A stretch of 64,000 bases of DNA from CAWFXC01 sp963819735 (GTDB lineage Bacteria > Actinomycetota > Acidimicrobiia > IMCC26256 > DASPTH01), in contig CAWFXC010000005.1 in assembly GCA_963819735.1 (NCBI GenBank), positions 806,001-870,000 of the forward strand, in the 5' to 3' direction. A program made the position numbers and the translations under genes. This document shows, piece after piece, positions 18,329 through 27,441 of the stretch (position 1 is the stretch's first letter; every line of letters starts with the position of its first letter). The notes below the pieces were generated by a model that did not search any database, was not told the origin of the DNA, and saw only the letters and a list, made by a program, of their open reading frames with translations.

Positions 18329-19099
18329 GTGGTCGACGAGCTCTTGGCCGAAGCGGTGGTGCGCCCCACGTTGGGTGCTCGGCGTTACGCCGATGACTTG
18401 TGCCAGCGCGGGTTGCAGATCTCGCCGAGTGGGGTGCAGAAGATCCTCAACCGTCACGGCCTCGGCCGGCGCCGGCAACGAGTCGGGGCACTCGCCCAGT
18501 TGACCGCCGCGACCAGCGGCCTGGTGACCGACGATGCTCGGGAGGGCCCGTTCGGGTTCTGTCACTTCGCCGCCCGGCCCGGTGATCTGGTCGCCTTGGA
18601 CAGCTTCTACATCGGGAACCTCAAAGGGGTCGGGAAGGTGTGGCAGCTCACCGCGGTCGACACCGCGACTCGATGGGCGATCTGTCACGTGTTCCTCGGC
18701 CCGTCCAACACTGACATCGCCGCCCGGTTCCTCGACCTGGTGATCCGCAAGCTCCGTCGTCTCGGAGTGACCGTCGCCGGGGTGCTCACCGACAATGGTC
18801 CCGAGTTCAGCGCCGCGTTCGACGACCACCTCGAGACCCTCGGCATCAGTCGTCACCGGACACCGCCCCGCTCACCGAACCACAACGCGGTGTGCGAACG
18901 GTTCCAAGGCACTGCCTTGCAAGAATGCTGGCGTCCTGCGTTTCACCGGCGACGCTTCGACAGTCTCCGCCAACTCCGCGCCGAGATCGACACCTGGCTC
19001 GTCGACTACAACACCCGCCGACCAAACCACAGCGACTACATGCGCGGCAGAACACCCCGCCAAGTCCTCGACCATCACTGCAAGAAGAAGGCATCATGA
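18329..19099 (+). CDS. DDE transposase, 5'-truncated (integrase-core, IS481/IS3-like)
   Basis: 256 residues of an rve-type integrase core. Catalytic acidic residues lie in 'LVALDSFYIG' (D), 'VLTDNGPEF' (D) and 'NAVCERFQGT' (E). The N-terminal helix-turn-helix part of such transposases is missing and the frame runs straight out of the prohead protease remnant, so the element is probably defective. No clear terminal inverted repeats were seen. Confidence 0.7.
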   Translation: MVDELLAEAVVRPTLGARRYADDLCQRGLQISPSGVQKILNRHGLGRRRQRVGALAQLTAATSGLVTDDAREGPFGFCHFAARPGDLVALDSFYIGNLKGVGKVWQLTAVDTATRWAICHVFLGPSNTDIAARFLDLVIRKLRRLGVTVAGVLTDNGPEFSAAFDDHLETLGISRHRTPPRSPNHNAVCERFQGTALQECWRPAFHRRRFDSLRQLRAEIDTWLVDYNTRRPNHSDYMRGRTPRQVLDHHCKKKAS

Positions 19100-19122
19100 C
19101 CATGACCAACAGGGTCCATCTG

Positions 19123-19320
19123 TCACCTCGACCCGTGGCCCGGAAGACCTAGGCCAGCACGCCGGCGGGAAGCTTCCTCTGCTTCGACTTCTGCACGAAG
19201 CAAACGCATCGCATCCTCAATATCAAACGCCGTCACACCGAAGCAACGACGAAACGCAGGCACAGCAGCAGGTTCATCGAACTCGATCCAATACCGGTGT
19301 AAGTATCGGCGGAGAGACAC
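19123..19320 (-). CDS. Small conserved-looking protein (hypothetical)
   Basis: A 65-residue protein read from GTG 19320, with the block 'LHRYWIEFDEPAAVPAF' then 'GVTAFDIEDAMRLLRAEV'. This pattern (RYWxxFD ... GVTAFDxxDAxxLL) looks like a short family of actinobacterial proteins of unknown function. The frame is open to 19443 but the upstream part has atypical composition. Lies isolated between the transposase and the Kelch gene. Confidence 0.5.
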   Translation of the reverse strand: MSLRRYLHRYWIEFDEPAAVPAFRRCFGVTAFDIEDAMRLLRAEVEAEEASRRRAGLGLPGHGSR

Positions 19321-19674
19321 CGACAAACTATGGCCCGCACCGCGCTCGTCCCGCCAACACATTCGGTCGCACAGATCGCCGGACACCCCGTCCGACGTTC
19401 GATGCGCGTGTTCTACGCTCCGGTCAGTGTGCGTGATCGGCACCTATGCGCTCTCGGTCAGGTCAGGCAGTAGCGGGACGCTCCCGTGGATGTGCTCGCG
19501 CAACCAAGCGGCGTGTTCGCGTAACCTCTCCCGAGCGGGCAATCTGGCGCGTCAAGCCCGCTCCGGGTGAGAGGGGTCCGCGAACGCAGATGCACGATCT
19601 GGGCGGCCCGCGCGTACGTTCGGTGCGTTGTAGCGCGCGCGGTCGGCGTGCGCGATTTCGGCGCGGTGGTCGCG

Positions 19675-20694
19675 CTATTGGAGGGACAATGTGAGCACGG
19701 TGTCGAGCGGGTTTCGGGCAGTGCTTTTGCCGCCCAGGAGATATCCGTGTCTGTTGATGGTGATCGCGGCTGCGTCGGAGTTCGGTTGGGGAAGCTGACC
19801 GGCGTTGCTCGTCGTGGCGGTGGCGGGGTCGTAGCGAAGAATCTGGTTGCTGAGTTGTGTGTTGTTGACGTATCCGCCGAGGAGATACACCTGTCCGCCG
19901 AGGGTGACGGCACTCGCATGTGACAACGTGGTGGGAAGCTGTCCAATGGTCGCGACTTGCCCGGTGGTGGTGTCGAGTCGCTGGATCGCAGCGGTGTCGG
20001 CGCCTTTGGTGCTCGCGACACCGCCAAAGAGGTAGATCGCTTTGCCGATGACGGCGAGGGCTGGGTAGCGGACGGGTACCGGGAGCGTGGCGACCTTCGT
20101 AAAAGAGGTGCCGTCGGTAGTGGCGATCACGTCGCTCACGATGTTCGTCCCGTCGTAGCCGCCGAGCACGTAGATCTTTCCGCCGACTGCGGCGGCGACG
20201 TGATCGGAGCGTGGTTGGGGCATCTGACCGACGATGGTGGTGGGACCAGTCGTATTCACTCGCTGCACCGCTGCGCTCCCGTTCTCGCTGGGACCGCCGC
20301 CACCAATCACGAGAATGGTGTTGCCTGCGATCACGCCCGCCGAGTCGTGGACAGCCTGGGCCAACGCGCCAACGGGTTGGCTAGCTCCGGTCGTTGGACT
20401 CACTCGCACGATGGCGCTGGTCGAGAACTTGGTGGAGTCGAGACCACCGAGGATGGTGATCTGGCTTCCGTCGCTGACGAGTACTTCGTTAGCGATCGGC
20501 GCGGCGAGCTTCCACGATGCCGTGGTTACCTGAATGGCGCCCACGTGGGCGGACGGGGTTGTGGTCGTTGGGCGCAACGTCGTTGAGCCGCGTGTGGACG
20601 CCGCGTTCCCAGCCGAATTCCCGCCACCGCACGCAGCCGCAGCCGCAGCCACGATCGCAATTGCGGTCAGTGGCTGCAACGCTCGACGCATCAT
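19675..20694 (-). CDS. Kelch-repeat lipoprotein
   Basis: A 339-residue exported protein. The N-terminus is a lipoprotein signal ('MRRALQPLTAIAIVAAAAAA' then Cys in 'AACGGG'), followed by a Thr-rich linker and five or six Kelch-type blades, each with a double Gly and a conserved 'IYVLGGYDG' / 'IYLFGGVAS' / 'VYLLGGYVN' motif. It should form a beta-propeller on the outer face of the membrane, used for binding proteins or glycans. Starts at ATG 20694 or 20691. No partner gene is evident nearby. Confidence 0.82.
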   Translation of the reverse strand: MMRRALQPLTAIAIVAAAAAACGGGNSAGNAASTRGSTTLRPTTTTPSAHVGAIQVTTASWKLAAPIANEVLVSDGSQITILGGLDSTKFSTSAIVRVSPTTGASQPVGALAQAVHDSAGVIAGNTILVIGGGGPSENGSAAVQRVNTTGPTTIVGQMPQPRSDHVAAAVGGKIYVLGGYDGTNIVSDVIATTDGTSFTKVATLPVPVRYPALAVIGKAIYLFGGVASTKGADTAAIQRLDTTTGQVATIGQLPTTLSHASAVTLGGQVYLLGGYVNNTQLSNQILRYDPATATTSNAGQLPQPNSDAAAITINRHGYLLGGKSTARNPLDTVLTLSLQ

Positions 20695-21081
20695 CCCGCA
20701 GGACTCTAGGTGTGGCGACCGGGCTCGTCGCGTCAGGTGCGAGGCCTTCAGCGGATGGTGATGGTGCCGACGACGGTGGCTTCGTCGATGGGGTGAGGAA
20801 CACCCGTGCGGTGACTCGCCCCTGTGCCCACTTGGTATGCGGCAACGCGACACGGCGAGTAGCGCCACAACTGCCGATCTGGGTGCACGCGCCGCACCAG
20901 AACGAAGCCTCTTTGTGTCAAGGGGCTGTTCGGGGGCGCGTCTGAGCGAGCGTTGTCGGGGTGGGCGTAGCGTTGGTGTGGGTCCGGGAGTGACCTCACC
21001 GAAGAGCCGGCCGTCAGGGTGCAGAGCCGGCCACGCTGGCCTTTGGAGCCGTTCCCGTTTGTCCTCCCGGACCCCTCGAAG
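20695..21081. other. No gene seen
   Basis: Between the Kelch gene start and the IS110 transposase I see no convincing coding region. Short open frames exist on both strands but lack family features; this probably holds the Kelch promoter and one end of the IS110 element. Confidence 0.5.
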
Positions 21082-22098
21082 TCAGGGTCGGGTGTCGACG
21101 ACGAGCTGGCGGTAGACCGCGTTGCTGATGCGTCGCTTCAACGCGCGCAGTGCTTCTTTGCGGGTCTTGCCCTCGTCGATCTTGCGGAGGAAGTACGTGC
21201 GTCCGAGCGTGTCGTGCGACACCTGGGTGATCGCGGCCACGTGCAACGCGTGGTTCAACTGACGGTTCCCGCGCGGGTTGAGTCGGTGCCGCACGCGCGG
21301 TCCGGATGACGCTTCGAGTGGTGCGGTCGCGTTGTAGCGGGCGTAGTGACCGGCGCTCGGGAATCGGGTCACGTCGCCGGTGTGCCCGACGATCAGCGCG
21401 GCGGCCCAGGGTCCGATGCCGTACACGTCGGTGACGGTGGTGCCCGACGCGACGACCGCGACACCGATGCGCTTGACGAGGGCTTCGAGTTGGTCGTCAA
21501 CGCGGCGCACGTCGGCGAGGAGCTCGAGCGCGATGCGTTTGCGTTCGACGTCGACGAGCTCGACCGGACGCAGACCTCGCAGCACCTGACCCGCCTGTCG
21601 GGCGCTCAAACGGCCGCTTGAACCGCCCGGAATCAACAGGCAGAGCAGGGCGTGGAGCCGACAGATGGTCCGGGTCCGTGACGCGGTGAGGTCGTGGTGA
21701 CGGTTCGCTAACAGGCGCAGCACCGCGGAATGGTCGACCGGTCGGACCCGACGCAGCCCGGCGTGACGCAACGCGACGATCGCCGCGGAGCGCGCGTCGT
21801 GCGGGTCGGACTTGTCGGTCCGACCTGAGTCGAGCAGACGTACCCGCGCCGACAACGTGGGGGGCACATCCACGACGCATTCGCCGGCGGCGACGAGCTG
21901 CTGCGCGAGCAACGCGCCGAGACCGCCAGCGGCTTCGACCGCCCAGGTGCGCGGCTCGAACGGTGCCGCGAACCGCAGCAGCCGGTCGCGTTGCCAACGA
22001 TCCGCGTTCACGCGCACCTGACCGACGAGTTCTTCGGTGTCGTCGAGCACCGCCGCGGTGTGGGACCGCTTGTGTGGATCGATTCCGATCACGAACAT
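21082..22098 (-). CDS. IS110-family transposase
   Basis: A 338-residue DEDD transposase. The N-terminal RuvC-like domain starts 'FVIGIDPHKRSHTAAVLDD' and contains 'TDKSDPHDARSAA'; the C-terminal Transposase_20 domain contains 'VYGIGPWAAALIVGHTGD' and 'LNPRGNRQLNHAL'. The ATG at 22098 has AGGAGGAAGTG just before it. IS110 elements lack classical inverted repeats, so I could not fix the element borders. It appears intact. Confidence 0.88.
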   Translation of the reverse strand: MFVIGIDPHKRSHTAAVLDDTEELVGQVRVNADRWQRDRLLRFAAPFEPRTWAVEAAGGLGALLAQQLVAAGECVVDVPPTLSARVRLLDSGRTDKSDPHDARSAAIVALRHAGLRRVRPVDHSAVLRLLANRHHDLTASRTRTICRLHALLCLLIPGGSSGRLSARQAGQVLRGLRPVELVDVERKRIALELLADVRRVDDQLEALVKRIGVAVVASGTTVTDVYGIGPWAAALIVGHTGDVTRFPSAGHYARYNATAPLEASSGPRVRHRLNPRGNRQLNHALHVAAITQVSHDTLGRTYFLRKIDEGKTRKEALRALKRRISNAVYRQLVVDTRP

Positions 22099-22380
22099 CA
22101 CTTCCTCCTTCAACCTGACCGTCGTGGGAATGCCACGGCGGGCAGTCCTGATGAAGGGTGATTGCTCGCCTCTTTCGAGCCACGCCGCAGCGAGAACCCG
22201 ACCCGCAGTCACTTCGCTCAGAAGCCAACCAACTGCGGTGGCAGGGCATTATTGAGACCGCGGGCCAGGCCCTCGAACGCTACGAGCAAGCCCGCAACGC
22301 CTGCACGCGATCCTCTATCAGGGCAATCTGGCGCGGTCGACGCGGTGGATGCCCAAACCGATGGCTACGCTGACGCTGTC

Positions 22381-22896
22381 GTGATCGCCCTCTTTTTGCT
22401 GTTCGCGAGCCTGCTGCTCGGGCTCACAGCGTTCGGTCTTGTGTGCGCTTGGCGGGGGACGCCGTTGTCATCTCGCACGCTGTCGATTCTGTTTGTGATG
22501 TGGCTGGCAGCACTTGTGTTCTTGACCATGCGACCGACGTCGGGTCGGGCGGGGCTCAATACTGTGCCGCTCATCCTCGGCGGTCCCGGATCGGCCAGAG
22601 ATGGCGTTCTCAATGCAGCCTTGTTCGTACCGCTCGGCCTCATGCTGGCGAGCGCAGGCTGGCGCATTGGTCGAGTGCTTGGCGTTGCGTTTGCCTTGTC
22701 ATTGACGGTGGAGATGACGCAGTACTTATTCGTCAACTTGGGGCGAAAGTCTGACGTGAACGACCTCATCTTCAATGTCGCCGGCGCCGCGATCGGTTGG
22801 ACGGTCAGCTCGGCCATCCGTCGACATAGGAGGGGCACTACCGAAGCAGATCCCCTCGGTCCACCGACGGAGCTCGAAGAGGGCCTGCGGACGTAG
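22381..22896 (+). CDS. VanZ-like membrane protein
   Basis: A 171-residue protein with about four membrane helices and the VanZ family blocks 'NTVPLILGG', 'NAALFVPLGLMLA' and 'TVEMTQYLF' plus 'DVNDLIFNVAGAAIGW'. VanZ-like proteins are linked to low-level teicoplanin resistance in enterococci, but in actinobacteria the role is unknown. The GTG start lies 11 bases after a TACGCT -10 box, suggesting a nearly leaderless transcript. Confidence 0.8.
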   Translation: MIALFLLFASLLLGLTAFGLVCAWRGTPLSSRTLSILFVMWLAALVFLTMRPTSGRAGLNTVPLILGGPGSARDGVLNAALFVPLGLMLASAGWRIGRVLGVAFALSLTVEMTQYLFVNLGRKSDVNDLIFNVAGAAIGWTVSSAIRRHRRGTTEADPLGPPTELEEGLRT

Positions 22897-23129
22897 GGGA
22901 ACTGCCGATCTGTAGGTGAGGGACCGAGTGACATTGCCAGACGCTCGGGTGCGCGGGATGGTCAAGCGTGACCGCGCCATATCTGCCGATCTGCCCTCGC
23001 GGGTCGGGGTACATCAACGTACGCTGGGTGTGGTAGCGACGCCTCTCCAGAAACCGGCGCTGTCATGGAAGCCCTTGGAAGTGAACTGGTCAGCACCGCA
23101 ACCGTGCAGCGAGACCGTGCGCAAGGGGT

Positions 23130-23318
23130 CTAGGCGAAGAGTCGGCCGCGTCGCGTGTAGTCGGCCATCCAGCAGAGTGCTTCACCGCGAGTCAGATAAC
23201 AAGGCCATCGTTCGTCGTCGCCGCGTGCCCATCCCCACACCCACCGGCCTTGGCAGATCCGTTCGGCGAGCTCGAAGAGTTCCTCGGCTGCCATCTCGAC
23301 CACCTGGTCGTCGTTCAC
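23130..23318 (-). CDS. Small hypothetical protein
   Basis: 62 residues from GTG 23318, including 'AAEELFELAERICQGRWVWG' and 'YLTRGEALCWMADYTRRG'. Codon use and amino-acid pattern look genuine. It starts 3 bases after the stop of the small gene upstream on the same strand, so the two form a mini-operon. No function recognised. Confidence 0.55.
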   Translation of the reverse strand: MNDDQVVEMAAEELFELAERICQGRWVWGWARGDDERWPCYLTRGEALCWMADYTRRGRLFA

Positions 23319-23321
23319 GAT

Positions 23322-23492
23322 CTATCCGGGTTCAATGTGTTCGGCAAGCTCATCGAGCCGCGCTGCCAGCCGCGCGTATTCGTGGCGACGCTGAAGCCAT
23401 TCGCTGGGTATGCCTCTGGAGACCTCGAGGATTGCCGACATTGCGTTGATCGTGTCGACGTACTCGGCTGCCTGTTCCTTCGTCATCGTCAT
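23322..23492 (-). CDS. Small helical protein (hypothetical)
   Basis: 56 residues from ATG 23492 (alternative ATG 23486): 'MTMTKEQAAEYVDTINAMSA' at the start, then 'EWLQRRHEYARLAARLDELA'. Predicted all-helical. It is followed at once by the 62-residue gene. No Shine-Dalgarno is visible, so it may be leaderless. Function unknown. Confidence 0.5.
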   Translation of the reverse strand: MTMTKEQAAEYVDTINAMSAILEVSRGIPSEWLQRRHEYARLAARLDELAEHIEPG

Positions 23493-23588
23493 TGCAATAT
23501 CTTGCGCGGGGGGTTACGACACTCGTCACGCGTCGAAGCGCCGCGGCGGCTCAGTACCGGTCCGTTGCCGCGAACTGCGACAGTCGGG

Positions 23589-23918
23589 TTAGGAGCCCCC
23601 GTCAGACTGCATCGCTTCCTCGTCGAGCTCGTCGAACTTGTGTGCCGACAGCATGACGCCCCCGACGGCACCGAAGAATCCGGCGGCGTAGACGCCCATG
23701 CCGACACTGAGCCCGATCCAGATGTACCAGGGTTCTTTGTCGCTGATCGCGATCGCCATCATGGTGAGGAGAACGGCGATGGCGATCGGGAGGGCGATGA
23801 GCGTGCCGCGAATAATCGCGTCGAGCATCGACCGTTCTGCTGCGAGCTGGCGGTCCAGAGATACGGGTCGAGTCGACTCGACAGCGCGCTCTTGCGGGGA
23901 GATCTCCGACATGGCCAT
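23589..23918 (-). CDS. Two-helix membrane protein (hypothetical)
   Basis: 109 residues from ATG 23918 (ATG 23912 is possible). A charged N-terminal segment precedes two hydrophobic helices ('LIALPIAIAVLLTMMAIAI' and 'GMGVYAAGFFGAVGGVML') and an acidic tail. It is divergent from the LexA-controlled small gene, with a shared intergenic region of about 95 bases holding the SOS box, so it might be SOS-linked as well. No family recognised. Confidence 0.6.
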   Translation of the reverse strand: MAMSEISPQERAVESTRPVSLDRQLAAERSMLDAIIRGTLIALPIAIAVLLTMMAIAISDKEPWYIWIGLSVGMGVYAAGFFGAVGGVMLSAHKFDELDEEAMQSDGGS

Positions 23919-23984
23919 AGTGACCCCGTCAATCAGGCCCTCCGAAATGAGTTTCACCACTCGGGCGCTGAGCTAAACCGTATA

Positions 23985-23998
23985 CGAACGTACGTTCG
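23985..23998. promoter_or_regulatory. LexA/SOS box
   Basis: CGAACGTACGTTCG is a perfect palindrome fitting the Gram-positive/actinobacterial LexA box CGAAC-N4-GTTCG. It sits 3 bases before a TATGTT -10 box (24001-24006), where bound LexA would block RNA polymerase. Confidence 0.8.
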
Positions 23999-24012
23999 TG
24001 TATGTTCCGCGC

Positions 24013-24156
24013 ATGAGCGAAGAACTGCGATGCCCAGTGCATGGCGCCCAGGAACCGGCGGACCCCGAGAAGCCGGTCTGCCCGGTCCAGATTCGTCGCA
24101 CGATCCGCGGCGTGCCGGAGGCCGGCGTCTGTAGTCACGCGCTCACCGAAGGGTGA
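24013..24156 (+). CDS. LexA-controlled Cys-rich small protein, leaderless
   Basis: 47 residues from ATG 24013. The -10 box TATGTT ends 6 bases before the ATG, the usual actinobacterial leaderless arrangement. Cys and His are spaced as possible metal ligands: 'RCPVHG', 'PVCPVQ' and 'GVCSHA'. The perfect LexA box directly upstream predicts induction by DNA damage. No family recognised; it could be a small DNA-damage effector or a mobile-element gene tied to SOS. Confidence 0.55.
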   Translation: MSEELRCPVHGAQEPADPEKPVCPVQIRRTIRGVPEAGVCSHALTEG

Positions 24157-24292
24157 GGCTGACGCGCCGAAGCGCCGCGGGACTTGTGGGTCGGGCGCGG
24201 CGCTTCGACTGGTGCCGGGTCGCGTTGGTGACGCCCCGACTTGAGGAGCGTCGGTCCGGCTTGCTGAAGCGACGCTGAAATTGTCGTTCGCG

Positions 24293-24400
24293 CTAGACGG
24301 CGTTTATGTCGAGGAGCGCGACGAGTAGCACGCCAAGGGTGAGCGCAGCGAGGACTATTGCTGCGACGGTGCGCTCGAATCGTCCGAGTGGTGTCTCCAT
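24293..24400 (-). CDS. Single-helix membrane microprotein (hypothetical)
   Basis: 35 residues from ATG 24400: a short charged N-terminus followed by one hydrophobic helix ('AAIVLAALTLGVLLVALLD'). Evidence is the clean charge/hydrophobic pattern only; a GGAG lies 12 bases upstream. Confidence 0.35.
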   Translation of the reverse strand: METPLGRFERTVAAIVLAALTLGVLLVALLDINAV

Positions 24401-24745
24401 GTGTTGCGGATTCTCCGTCCGTCGCGCCGAAGCGGCACAGATTATGAAGTGGGTGACGCCTCGAACGCGCCGGTTCGAATGGCTCGGGCATCCAGTTTGA
24501 GGCCCCGCGGGCCCGGGCGGGAGGGCACCCGATGGATCCCGGCCCGCGGAGGCCCGGTCGCAGTAACAACGAACAAGCAATGAGAACACGATGAGTTGCA
24601 CCGGGACAGGCGCGTGCCGAGGCGCCACACAGATGCTTGGTGGCGCCTCGGACGCGCCGGAAGACGAGCGCGTCTTCGCGGCCTCTCTAGCGTTTGTCGC
24701 GACGGATGAGCAGGCAGTGAGAACCGATGGCCGTCGTGGGCGTCA
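24401..24745. other. No gene seen
   Basis: No frame in this stretch has recognisable features. The segment is GC-rich with short inverted repeats and looks like decayed island DNA. Confidence 0.4.
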
Positions 24746-24925
24746 TCACGGGGCGAGGGTCGTGCTGGTGGGCGGGCTCGGGTCCACATCTCGCACTTGA
24801 ACCACCCGCGGCGCGTTCGGTGCGCGGCCCCCGCCGGTGAGCGCAGTGTCGGCGGCGAAGAGGGTCGCGGCGACAAGCACGGCGACTCCGACAGCCAGTC
24901 CGACACGATCTCGAACGCGCGGCAT
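24746..24925 (-). CDS. Small membrane-anchored protein (hypothetical)
   Basis: 59 residues from ATG 24925. 'MPRVRDRVGLAVGVAVLVAA' forms a signal-anchor; the rest is a short polar Pro/Thr-rich extracytoplasmic tail. The frame extends upstream without a better start. No family recognised. Confidence 0.4.
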   Translation of the reverse strand: MPRVRDRVGLAVGVAVLVAATLFAADTALTGGGRAPNAPRVVQVRDVDPSPPTSTTLAP

Positions 24926-25195
24926 GTCTACCGTCAAAGGGCACCGTCCGTTCGATGGACGAAAGGCCATCCACGGCCGGGGGACAGCGTCCGCGACAGT
25001 GCGGGTCCGTACGTGACAGTTTGATGAGAGCGTTAGGGAGCGGGTGACTGGTTGCCGTGGTGGTCGCAAGGTGGCACGGTCGGTTCTTTACGACGGCTGG
25101 CGCAATGGTCGCCGCGCCTCCGGCGTCAAGGTTTTGTCGCTCTGGGTTTTCGGATTTGTTCGTCAGGTCGCGGAGCGTGATTAAATAGTCGCCGT

Positions 25196-25540
25196 ATGCG
25201 AGGTTGTCTTCGATCGTGTTTGTTGATGCCTTGGATTCATGAGGCAGCCACTGCGCTGCGCGTCATCGGCTTGCGGGATCGGCTGCGTTGTCCGGAGTGC
25301 CACGGTGTCGGCACCTGGAAGCCCTACGGCGGCCGCGACGGCACGCCGCGACGGTGGCTGTGTCAGTGGTGCGGCTACTACCTCACTCGTGTGACGGAAG
25401 AGACCCAGTGCTACTTCGATAAGAACGTGCATGAGTGGCTGGAGGCGTCGGCAACGCCCGGCAGCACGACACCGCAGCTCGTTTTGGACTGTCGCCGCAG
25501 CCTGCCAGACGATGTGTACCCGTGGCCGTGGCGCGGGTAG
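25196..25540 (+). CDS. Zinc-ribbon protein (hypothetical)
   Basis: 114 residues, or 104 from ATG 25226. A zinc ribbon is clear: 'LRCPECHGVGTWKPYG' and 'RWLCQWCGYYLTR' (two CxxC pairs). The rest is polar. A TAAATA box ends 8 bases before the first ATG, suggesting a leaderless start there. Small zinc ribbons of this kind are common on mobile elements; role unknown. Confidence 0.6.
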   Translation: MRGCLRSCLLMPWIHEAATALRVIGLRDRLRCPECHGVGTWKPYGGRDGTPRRWLCQWCGYYLTRVTEETQCYFDKNVHEWLEASATPGSTTPQLVLDCRRSLPDDVYPWPWRG

Positions 25541-25660
25541 GCGTGAATCTCCGCCGCACTCTCTGACCTGATCGACGTAATCCCGCGCGCCGCCGGGACA
25601 TCACCTACCACCTCTCGGACTCCGCCACCATAAGTCTCCACCCGGCAGCAAACGCGAAGA

Positions 25661-25691
25661 ACCGCCCGACGTTCAGCAGCCGTCGGGCGGT
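25661..25691. terminator. Rho-independent-type terminator
   Basis: A perfect 11-bp stem (ACCGCCCGACG / CGTCGGGCGGT) with a 9-base loop, followed by CCTTCTATTT. It ends the plus-strand zinc-ribbon transcript. The rest of 25,541-25,861 shows no gene. Confidence 0.75.
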
Positions 25692-25861
25692 CCTTCTATT
25701 TCGTGTTGCCGGCTGGGTTGGCCGCCGCTAAATCCGGCGGACCGGAGGTGGCCTTCCAGGCGGGTCTGACGGCTAGTGAATCTGGAAGGTGTGCGCGATT
25801 CGGTGGGCTGCCGTCAAGTCCGTACGCGCGGCTGGGGTGAGCGAGACATCACGGATCGTGC

Positions 25862-26056
25862 TCAGCGCGGGGGACTTCGTACCGGTGGTTCACGAAACAG
25901 CGACACGACCGCGATGACGAGCAGGACGAGGAGAACGAGGCCCACCAGCCACCACAACCACTCGAAGCCACCACCGTCAGAAGCGCCAAGGTACGTCACA
26001 CTGGGGAGAACCGCGGGTATCACGTTCGGATCGACGGGCGGGGTGCACCCAGCCAT
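25862..26056 (-). CDS. Small membrane protein (hypothetical)
   Basis: 64 residues from ATG 26056 with one strong helix ('LWWLVGLVLLVLLVIAVVSL') and a basic tail. It overlaps the upstream small membrane-protein gene by 37 bases in another frame, so it may be translationally coupled. No Shine-Dalgarno of its own. Confidence 0.42.
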   Translation of the reverse strand: MAGCTPPVDPNVIPAVLPSVTYLGASDGGGFEWLWWLVGLVLLVLLVIAVVSLFREPPVRSPPR

Positions 26057-26238
26057 TCACGGACCACGACCCAGCAGAACGCCGCGACGAGCGCGACGGT
26101 AGCGAGCCAGTCAGACGCGAAGACCACCACGGCGAAGAGCACCAGCCAGACCGCAGCGATGATCCAACGCTTGGACCAACGGTCGCTCACAGTCGCCCGA
26201 CGTGTGGCTACTGGGGTCGTGTTGTCGTGTCCGTTCAT
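26020..26238 (-). CDS. Small membrane protein (hypothetical)
   Basis: 72 residues from ATG 26238, preceded by GGAGGTGGGG. A polar N-terminus of about 25 residues is followed by two hydrophobic stretches ('IIAAVWLVLFAVVVFASDW', 'VALVAAFCWVVV'). Part of a run of three small membrane-protein genes on this strand. Function unknown. Confidence 0.55.
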   Translation of the reverse strand: MNGHDNTTPVATRRATVSDRWSKRWIIAAVWLVLFAVVVFASDWLATVALVAAFCWVVVREWLGAPRPSIRT

Positions 26239-26389
26239 CTACCCCACCTCCACGTTCAGCATGGATTCTGACGGCCGCCAGCGACCAGAGCCTTTCGTCA
26301 CAACTGGAAGTTGTGGACAACGTTCGCCAGCCGTCGAGCCGTGCTTGAGTCCGCGTGCGTACAACCTCGCCAGAGCTAGACGGGTGGAC

Positions 26390-26503
26390 CTAACCCCTTG
26401 GGGTAAGCAACGCGAGCAAGACAATGCTGAAGAACAGCACCCCGAGTACTGCGAGGGCGATGATCCCGTATTTGGTGCCCGGCGCCGCTGCTTGATCGTG
26501 CAC
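26390..26503 (-). CDS. Single-helix membrane microprotein (hypothetical)
   Basis: 37 residues from GTG 26503, with GGAG 7 bases upstream. 'YGIIALAVLGVLFFSIVLLA' forms one membrane helix near the C-terminus. The good ribosome site supports it despite its size. Confidence 0.45.
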   Translation of the reverse strand: MHDQAAAPGTKYGIIALAVLGVLFFSIVLLALLTPRG

Positions 26504-26602
26504 TCGTTCTCCTGACCTAGCGAATGCCCGCGCCGAAGCCATAGTGGGCTCGCCCCGCTGAACGGTCCTTGAACGCGAACGACCCATCGCAGGCGACGGC
26601 TA

Positions 26603-26697
26603 CGCTCCACAGAACCGCAGGTCAGGCCCCCTCTCCGGAGGGGGCCTTCCTCGTGCGACTGGTCATGCCACGCTCCTTGCCACCCTCCTTGCCACCC
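26603..26697 (+). repeat. Internal att-like junction (site B) with terminator and arm-type repeats
   Basis: CGCTCCAC, the last bases of the tRNA core, is followed by the same flank as att copy C at 63,045: an ACCGCAGGTCAGG-type segment and the identical 10-bp-stem hairpin AGGCCCCCTC/GAGGGGGCCT (26624-26647). Two direct repeats CTTGCCACCC lie at 26676-26685 and 26688-26697, 12 bases apart, and resemble integrase arm-binding sites. The integrase gene begins 18 bases later. This marks the left end of a second integrated element. Confidence 0.6.
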
Positions 26698-27441
26698 AAG
26701 CCTCATCGTGAGGGGATGATCCGCCGGCGGGGGAACAGCTTCGAGATCGCGTGTACGCCGGAACCGACGCTGACGGCAACAAGCAGCACTTCTACGCCAC
26801 CGTGCGGGGAACCGGTCGCAAGGCTGAGCGAGAAGCCAAACAGAAGGAAGGCGAACTGCTCGCCAAGGCCGCCGCAGGCCACGTCCGGCTGGGGCGATCA
26901 CGTTCGACCAGCTCGCCGACGATTGGTTGGCAGTCGCCCGTCACGAGAAGTCCACTCGCTACGACCGAGATCTTCCTCGATCGCCACGTGTGGCCCGCGC
27001 TCGGCAAGAAGCGGATCGAGAAGATCGGCCCCGCAGATCTGAACCGCCTGTATCTCGCGCTCGAGGCAGGCAGTGTGGACCGTGCAGCACTCGCGCCTTC
27101 CACCGTCGTGCGAATTCACGGCATCATCCGCGCCTGCCTCGAACTGGCGGTCACGAACGATTGGATCGTCACCAATCCCGCGGCTCGTGCTCGTCCACCC
27201 CGCCAGGTCCAGAAGGTGCCCGAATCGCCCGACCTCGACAGCGTCAAGGCAATGTTGTCCGTCGCCTACGAGACCGACAAGGAGATGTACGCGTTCCTAC
27301 GGCTTGCTTCGGCTGTCGTCGCCGCCTGAATACTGACCCTGTATCGACGGTCGAATTCTGACCCCCTTGTTGTCGGGTCCACCACTGGGTGTGTTGGAGA
27401 CCGTTCCCTGTCGTGATCGCGCGATGGGGAGGAACGAGGGG

